NCBI GenBank assembly: GCA_018815145.1 | Contig: JAHIYL010000008.1 | Coordinates: 1-10,783, forward strand | DNA from: Nanobdellota archaeon | GTDB lineage: Archaea; Nanobdellota; Nanobdellia; Woesearchaeales; GW2011-AR15 | Direction of reading: 5' to 3' | Length of the DNA stretch: 10,783 nucleotides | Shown: positions 7,189 through 10,783 of the stretch, in pieces | How positions within the stretch are numbered: position 1 is the stretch's first letter | Layout: every line of letters begins with the position of its first letter | Translations under genes and position numbers: made by a program | The notes under the pieces: model-generated | What the model was told of the DNA's origin: nothing | Seen by the model: only the letters and a program-made list of their open reading frames with translations | The model's database searches: none

Positions 7189-7725
7189 TTATACAGGCTC
7201 TCCATCCACAATATGGATCTTGTTTGACTGTGCAGGCCCCATACCAGTGTCAGTTGTTGTATCGATCCAGAATTCTGACTGGTCATTGTTGAAATAATAG
7301 ACTGTTGTTGTCTTTATCTCTCCGATCGGACTAGCGATTACACTGTCGCTTGTTGCTTTGCAGAATTCCTTTCCTTCATACATCTCAAGCCCGATGACAA
7401 GAGAATCCACACTTCCTTCATCTGAGCTGTAGGCATATGTCGAACCTGGGATGCAGTATTCCTCAACAACAGGATTATTGTCCGTATCAAGTGTGACTTC
7501 AGTATTTTTACCATCTGTCTCAACAATAACCTCTTCTGTCTCGATTTTGACTGTCTCAACCATCTCATCTGTCTCAGGTTCTTCTATCGTAGGCATCTCA
7601 TTTGTGATTATTTCATTCTCTGTGTTGTCAGCAACTGCTTCTGGTGCAGTATTGGCATCATTTCCTTTCCCTGTTGTGCATGATGCAAGCACAAGCAGTA
7701 TCGCTAATAAATATATTGGTTTCAT
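7189..7725 (-). CDS. Lipoprotein with acidic Thr/Glu linker and a two-cysteine C-terminal domain, function unknown
   Basis: The 178-residue protein starts with a clear lipoprotein signal, MKPIYLLAILLVLASC, placing the lipidated Cys at 16. Residues about 21-88 are a low-complexity linker rich in Glu, Thr, Asn, Asp and Val, as used to hold a domain away from a membrane. Residues about 89-174 form a compact beta-rich domain with two cysteines, C91 in YCIPGS and C122 in KEFCKA, that could form a disulfide. I recognise no family. It diverges from the DsbA-like lipoprotein gene across an 86-bp spacer with a shared inverted repeat, suggesting joint regulation; the C91-C122 pair as a DsbA substrate is a guess. 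ATG at 7725 is the only start that keeps the signal peptide intact. Confidence 0.82.
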   Translation of the reverse strand: MKPIYLLAILLVLASCTTGKGNDANTAPEAVADNTENEIITNEMPTIEEPETDEMVETVKIETEEVIVETDGKNTEVTLDTDNNPVVEEYCIPGSTYAYSSDEGSVDSLVIGLEMYEGKEFCKATSDSVIASPIGEIKTTTVYYFNNDQSEFWIDTTTDTGMGPAQSNKIHIVDGEPV

Positions 7726-7768
7726 AATATTTTAGGGAAAAGGTATTATTTATGAATTTTTTGATTAT

Positions 7769-7789
7769 GATATAAAAAAGATTTATATC
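7769..7789. promoter_or_regulatory. Symmetrical divergent promoter: paired TATA boxes in an inverted repeat
   Basis: GATATAAA (7769-7776) and TTTATATC (7782-7789) are perfect inverted copies five bases apart. The right arm is a strong TATA box about 26 nt before the ATG at 7812, typical of a leaderless archaeal transcript. The left arm, read on the minus strand, is the same box about 48 nt before the ATG at 7725, allowing a short leader. The arms are too close for two initiation complexes at once, so the two directions may compete. Confidence 0.6.
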
Positions 7790-7811
7790 TTAATCCTGTT
7801 TTTTAATTATT

Positions 7812-8447
7812 ATGCAAAATAAATATATGATTTTAGTTATGATATTATTTGTTCAGGTGGTATTTGGCTGTTCAGTTAATGATATTAGTTCAAATGTTGT
7901 AAATGAAAAGGCAGAGGAAGTGCAGGTTTACGCAATTGAGGAAGAGCACGTGTATGGTTATCTGGGAGCACCTATTGAGATGATTGAGTACTCTGATTTT
8001 GAATGCCCGTATTCTGAGATTTTCCATAATGATATATATCACAATCTTAAAGAACAATACATATTGCTTGGAAAGGTAAAACTTATTTATCGTCATCTTC
8101 CTCTGAACAGTGTGCATCCAAATGCCCATAAGGCTGCAGAAGCCGCAGAATGTGCAGGTATGCAGGGAAAATTCTTTCAGATGCATGACATGCTTTTTGA
8201 GAGAGGAGTGGAAGGAGGGGTTGAAAGTTTCAAGGAATATGCAGCAGAAATTGGACTTGACACAGAAAAATTCAATGACTGCATAGATTCTGATTTTACA
8301 AGGCAGGAAGTCATCGATGATTTCAATTCCGGGATTGATTTGGGTGTTACAGGTACACCGAGCTTTATTGTGAATGGAGAGATTGCTCCGCAGATGAGGA
8401 CAGTCGAAGAGTTTAGGGAGTATCTGGATGGATTGCTGGAACAATGA
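7812..8447 (+). CDS. DsbA-fold (Thioredoxin_4-like) lipoprotein with CPYS in place of CxxC
   Basis: This is a 211-residue surface thiol protein. Residues 1-20 form a lipoprotein signal ending FGC, with the lipidated Cys at 20, then a short tether and a DsbA-type thioredoxin fold from about 45. Family landmarks are EYSDFECPYS (59-68), HPNAHKAAEAAECAG (102-115), KFFQMHDMLF (120-129) and the cis-proline loop GVTGTPSF (178-185). The active site reads C65-P-Y-S68: the second Cys of the usual CPxC is Ser, so a two-thiol oxidase cycle is not possible there. C113 and C157 remain and might act as resolving residues, though C157 is far along the sequence. Monothiol members would be expected to isomerise, reduce or form mixed disulfides. 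ATG at 7812 is supported by the TATA spacing. Confidence 0.85.
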   Translation: MQNKYMILVMILFVQVVFGCSVNDISSNVVNEKAEEVQVYAIEEEHVYGYLGAPIEMIEYSDFECPYSEIFHNDIYHNLKEQYILLGKVKLIYRHLPLNSVHPNAHKAAEAAECAGMQGKFFQMHDMLFERGVEGGVESFKEYAAEIGLDTEKFNDCIDSDFTRQEVIDDFNSGIDLGVTGTPSFIVNGEIAPQMRTVEEFREYLDGLLEQ

Positions 8448-8526
8448 TCTTTCAAAACTTAAATGAGATTCAGTCCAAAATATTAGCTGAATATTTTATA
8501 AATCCTTTCAATATTTCCAAGTTTAC

Positions 8527-8541
8527 CTTTTTTCACTCTCT
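8527..8541 (+). terminator. Pyrimidine-rich terminator candidate for the DsbA-like gene
   Basis: CCTTTTTT followed by a CT-rich run, about 80 nt after the TGA at 8447. No hairpin is seen. It is the only clear T-tract between this gene and the helicase. Confidence 0.3.
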
Positions 8542-8560
8542 TCTATCTCAGAACCCATAG

Positions 8561-8570
8561 ATTTATAATA
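8561..8570 (+). promoter_or_regulatory. TATA box candidate for the DEAD-box helicase
   Basis: ATTTATAATA is the best plus-strand TATA match in the spacer. A start 25-30 nt downstream would give a leader of roughly 200 nt. A weaker site near 8731 (GAATATC) would give a short one, so the choice is open. Confidence 0.35.
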
Positions 8571-8611
8571 AACATCTTAACTCTAAAGGTAAATAATAAA
8601 AAATAAGGATA

Positions 8612-8629
8612 ATTTAGTTAATTTAGTTA
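8612..8629. repeat. Tandem 9-bp repeat ATTTAGTTA x2
   Basis: Two perfect abutting copies (8612-8620, 8621-8629) about 50 bp after the TATA candidate, so within the possible helicase leader. Probably simple slippage. Confidence 0.6.
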
Positions 8630-8692
8630 TAGTGTTGCTGTGCAATGGAAATGCTGTTGCATAGGCGGTAAAGAAAAAGCAGTTTCAGTCTT

Positions 8693-8707
8693 TTGTTTTC
8701 AAAACAA
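8693..8707. promoter_or_regulatory. 15-bp dyad TTGTTTT-C-AAAACAA, possible operator
   Basis: Perfect 7-bp arms around a single base, about 85 bp before the helicase start. The one-base centre makes a good RNA hairpin unlikely and points rather to a protein-binding site. Chance occurrence in AT-rich DNA is possible. Confidence 0.35.
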
Positions 8708-8778
8708 TCCATAAGCTCGACTTTTTCTTTGAATATCAATCAGATATCGTATGACAGATTACATGAATTATTGATTAC

Positions 8779-8783
8779 GAGGT
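8779..8783 (+). promoter_or_regulatory. Ribosome binding site GAGGT for the DEAD-box helicase
   Basis: GAGGT lies 8 nt before the ATG at 8792. Its presence shows that the mRNA has a leader, unlike the leaderless genes nearby, and fixes this ATG as the start. Confidence 0.7.
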
Positions 8784-8791
8784 AAAATAGA

Positions 8792-10114
8792 ATGAAAAAT
8801 TTTAGTGAACTGGGTATAATTGAACCTATATTGAAATCAATTGAAAAAGTAGGATATACAACTCCTACGCAAGTACAGGAAGAGTCGATTCCACTGATAT
8901 TGCAGGGAAGAGATATCATTGCCGGAGCTGCTACAGGTTCAGGAAAGACACTTGCTTTTGCAAGCGCAATCATCGAGAAAGCATTTCCCGGCAAGGGTAT
9001 ACAGGCGATCGTACTGACACCAACAAGAGAATTGGCAATACAGGTCAGTGAAGAGATAATGAGATTCGCAGAGTTCAAGCAATTGACAATTACAGCGATC
9101 TATGGCGGAGTATCAATAAGCCCGCAGATGGATGCTCTTCCAAACACTGATGTTGTTGTGGGCACTCCCGGAAGGGTGCTTGATCATCTGTCCAGGGGGA
9201 CAATGGACCTCAGCAAAGTGAAGGTGTTTGTCCTTGATGAGGCTGACAGGATGCTTGACATGGGCTTTATCGAAGATGTAGAGAGCATACTTTCTGCCTG
9301 CCCTAAAAAGAGGCAGACATTATTGTATTCAGCTACAATATCAACCTATATATACGGACTTGCTGAAAAATATATGGACAATCCGGCTAAGGTTGCTGTT
9401 GACTCATATGTTGATCCAAGCCTTTTGACCCAGGTTTATTACCAGGTGGCACCGAACCAAAAATTTTCACTTCTTGTGCATTTCCTAAAAAAGGAAGTGC
9501 GAGGTCTTGTCATGGTCTTCTGCAATACGCAGAGAGCAACAGATTTTGTTGCAAAAAATCTCAACAAGCAGGGCATTGAGGCGATCCCTATACATGGAGG
9601 TCTGTCCCAGGCAAGACGGTCACACACTCTTGAGAGATTCAATTCTGGAAAAGCTCTTGTCCTGGTATGTACTGATGTTGCAGCAAGAGGGCTTCATATC
9701 GAAGGAGTCACTCATGTCTATAATTATGACATACCTAAAGAGGCAAAACAGTATGTCCACAGGATCGGAAGGACTGCAAGAGCTGGTGAAGAAGGGATTG
9801 CAATAAGCCTTTTGACAGAACATGACTATGATAATTTCAACAGGGTCCTCAGCAACCATGACCTGAACATAGAAAGGATGGACACGCCTCAGGTTGAGAG
9901 GGTGCATATGGAGACCATGAAAAGAGAAGGGTTCAGTGGCAGAGGAAGAGGTGGATTTTCCCAGAATCGAGGACCAAGAAGAGGATATGGCGGCCGAGGC
10001 AGAGGTAATGGCAATGGGAGCGGCTACAGCAGCGGAAATGGAAACAGCAGCGGTAGCGGATATAGAGGCAGTTCCGGTTCTGGCACCAGCGGCAATCAAG
10101 TAAATTATAATTAG
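8792..10114 (+). CDS. DEAD-box ATP-dependent RNA helicase with RGG/Gly-Ser tail
   Basis: The 440-residue protein has the complete motif set: Q-motif YTTPTQVQ (22-29), Walker A ATGSGKT (47-53), PTRELA (77-82), TPGR (125-128), DEAD (149-152), SAT (180-182), VFCNT (242-246), TDVAARG (294-300) and HRIGRTAR (323-330). It unwinds or remodels short RNA duplexes using ATP, typically in ribosome assembly, mRNA turnover or cold adaptation. The two RecA lobes fill residues 1-360 and are related to the DeaD/RhlE group. Residues about 382-440 are a disordered tail with GRGRGG and GGRGRG followed by Gly/Ser/Asn repeats, a likely non-specific RNA-binding or condensate-forming tail. Motif V carries His (GLHI) where Asp is more common. 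It appears monocistronic, with its own leader and a T-rich terminator. Confidence 0.95.
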   Translation: MKNFSELGIIEPILKSIEKVGYTTPTQVQEESIPLILQGRDIIAGAATGSGKTLAFASAIIEKAFPGKGIQAIVLTPTRELAIQVSEEIMRFAEFKQLTITAIYGGVSISPQMDALPNTDVVVGTPGRVLDHLSRGTMDLSKVKVFVLDEADRMLDMGFIEDVESILSACPKKRQTLLYSATISTYIYGLAEKYMDNPAKVAVDSYVDPSLLTQVYYQVAPNQKFSLLVHFLKKEVRGLVMVFCNTQRATDFVAKNLNKQGIEAIPIHGGLSQARRSHTLERFNSGKALVLVCTDVAARGLHIEGVTHVYNYDIPKEAKQYVHRIGRTARAGEEGIAISLLTEHDYDNFNRVLSNHDLNIERMDTPQVERVHMETMKREGFSGRGRGGFSQNRGPRRGYGGRGRGNGNGSGYSSGNGNSSGSGYRGSSGSGTSGNQVNYN

Positions 10115-10133
10115 TTTTTTTTGATTTTTTCTT
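10115..10133 (+). terminator. T-rich terminator after the helicase gene
   Basis: T8 and T6 runs followed by CTTT start directly after the TAG at 10112-10114. No hairpin; this fits archaeal intrinsic termination. Confidence 0.55.
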
Positions 10134-10156
10134 TCTATGTGATTTTTTCAAGAACA

Positions 10157-10166
10157 TTTATATATA
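10157..10166 (+). promoter_or_regulatory. Strong TATA box TTTATATATA for the 177-residue gene
   Basis: The box centre is about 28 nt before the ATG at 10189 and no ribosome binding site lies between, the standard arrangement for a leaderless archaeal mRNA. Confidence 0.65.
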
Positions 10167-10188
10167 GATTTGTTGAAACACGTGAATT

Positions 10189-10722
10189 ATGTCAATCACA
10201 GCGAAAAATATTCACATCCCTTTATGTGAAGCACTTAATGAAGAATATGGATACATCCCATTAGATTATAGGTCAACACCCCAATGGATTCAATGGGTTG
10301 GACCAAAATTTGACTTATCTTTTGAAGAACTGGGTGGTACAGGCAGCTACAGGCCGGGATGGAGAAGGAATCTCCTCATCGCAAAAGCCACAAAAGATGG
10401 ATTGGAAGGAATCCTGATAGATAATGGGTCTGCAGGACTTAGGATAGTGGGAAAAAAACTTGAAGGAGAAAAGAAGACCTGCTCATCAGGGGAAATTGCA
10501 GCATACCATTTTACAATGCAGGTTGAGCAGAACAGTCAATCAGAAAAATTGCATTTTGGAGCTGTTGAAAAAATTACATATGATGATCTGAAAAATTCAG
10601 CAGATGATTTCCTTGCAATTCCCGCATTCAATAATAAGGGGCCCTATTTTTACCATTCTCCTCAAAAAATTGGTGGAGATAGACTATACAAAGCACTTGC
10701 AGCCAAGATAAAACCTATCTGA
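10189..10722 (+). CDS. Hypothetical cytoplasmic protein, 177 residues
   Basis: I do not recognise this protein. It has no signal peptide or membrane segment. It is mixed alpha/beta by eye, with a Trp- and Gly-rich centre: PQWIQWVGPKF (31-41), GGTGSYRPGWRRN (49-61), then a likely beta-hairpin GLEGILIDNGSAGLRIVGKK (71-90) and YHFTMQVEQ (106-114). It has two cysteines (C13, C98), not in a metal-binding pattern. The GSYRPGWRR segment is basic and aromatic and could bind nucleic acid or a phosphate, a weak guess. The strong TATA box and leaderless start indicate it is expressed on its own, separated from the helicase by a T-rich tract. The coding call rests on frame length, promoter position and normal composition. 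Confidence 0.8.
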   Translation: MSITAKNIHIPLCEALNEEYGYIPLDYRSTPQWIQWVGPKFDLSFEELGGTGSYRPGWRRNLLIAKATKDGLEGILIDNGSAGLRIVGKKLEGEKKTCSSGEIAAYHFTMQVEQNSQSEKLHFGAVEKITYDDLKNSADDFLAIPAFNNKGPYFYHSPQKIGGDRLYKALAAKIKPI

Positions 10723-10723
10723 T

Positions 10724-10739
10724 TTTCAATATATTTTTT
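10724..10739 (+). terminator. T-rich terminator candidate after the 177-residue gene
   Basis: A TTTT then a T6 run follow the TGA at 10720-10722 within 20 nt. The rest of the window to 10783 is AT-rich with no gene seen. Confidence 0.35.
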
Positions 10740-10783
10740 GTTGATAATTGTAATTAGATATATTAATAAAGATTCTAATATAA

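Larger units (their letters stand above)
8448..8791. other. 344-bp spacer before the DEAD-box helicase gene, possible long leader
   Basis: No convincing gene lies here. It holds a pyrimidine-rich tract at 8527-8541, a TATA-like site at 8561-8570, a tandem 9-mer at 8612-8629, a GC-richer stretch at about 8630-8685 and a palindrome at 8693-8707. If the TATA site drives the helicase, the 5' leader would be about 200 nt. No tRNA T-loop or clear C/D-box pair was seen. Confidence 0.5.

Noticed and set aside
7890..8444. Minus-strand reading frame of 184 residues opposite the DsbA-like gene
   Set aside because: The plus strand encodes a recognisable DsbA fold with its own promoter; the antisense product has no recognisable motif.
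8645..8671. Leader peptide MEMLLHRR upstream of the helicase
   Set aside because: There is no ribosome binding site, no run of regulatory codons and no terminator hairpin after it.
8630..8690. tRNA or C/D-box RNA in the GC-richer part of the spacer
   Set aside because: No GGTTCGA-type T-loop or acceptor pairing, and no properly spaced C (RTGATGA) and D (CTGA) boxes were found; only weak 5-bp pairings are seen.

Overview
The window looks archaeal, most likely a mesophilic DPANN-type lineage (Woesearchaeota-like); the phylum is inferred, not shown. Supporting signs are TATA boxes of the TTTATATA kind about 26-28 nt before start codons with no room for a ribosome binding site (genes at 7812 and 10189), short GAGG/GGTGA ribosome binding sites elsewhere, T-rich tracts after genes, several lipobox-anchored surface proteins, and MopE/thrombospondin-3-type metal-binding modules common in DPANN surface proteins. 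Genes are moderately AT-rich and spacers strongly so. I found no tRNA, rRNA, CRISPR array, insertion sequence or transposase.

Layout. (1) 1-975 (+) is the 3' part of a gene that enters from the left. It fuses the substrate-binding domain of NAD(P)-dependent glycerol-3-phosphate dehydrogenase (GpsA) to a complete HAD phosphatase, which suggests one polypeptide for DHAP to glycerol-3-phosphate to glycerol. (2) 1045-5557 holds two divergent genes for large, modular, cysteine-rich surface lipoproteins. Both are broken just after their lipoprotein signals. The minus-strand gene (metal-binding repeats, CBM-like domain, parallel beta-helix) has an in-frame TGA. The plus-strand gene (thrombospondin-3 motifs and a four-copy CxxC...YxC...W module I do not recognise) has a frameshift at an A7 tract and an in-frame TAA. 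Their shared 255-bp spacer has a perfect 23-bp tandem duplication and a 12-bp palindrome. (3) 5576-7105 (-) is a two-gene operon: a stand-alone rubrerythrin-type diiron protein followed 15 nt later by a DUF362 protein with two 4Fe-4S clusters. (4) 7189-8447 is a divergent pair of lipoprotein genes, an acidic-linker protein of unknown function and a DsbA-fold thioredoxin whose CxxC is CPYS. Their promoters share a 21-bp inverted repeat. (5) 8792-10114 (+) is a DEAD-box RNA helicase with an RGG/Gly-Ser tail behind a 344-bp spacer that may hold a long leader. (6) 10189-10722 (+) is an unrecognised 177-residue protein with a leaderless promoter.

How the genes fit together. Much of the window concerns the cell surface (four lipoproteins, two of them decayed or switched off) and redox chemistry (diiron protein, Fe-S protein, DsbA-like protein). 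The most notable points are the GpsA-HAD fusion, the paired lesions in the two large surface genes with a new repeat module, and the monothiol DsbA-like lipoprotein with its symmetrical divergent promoter.
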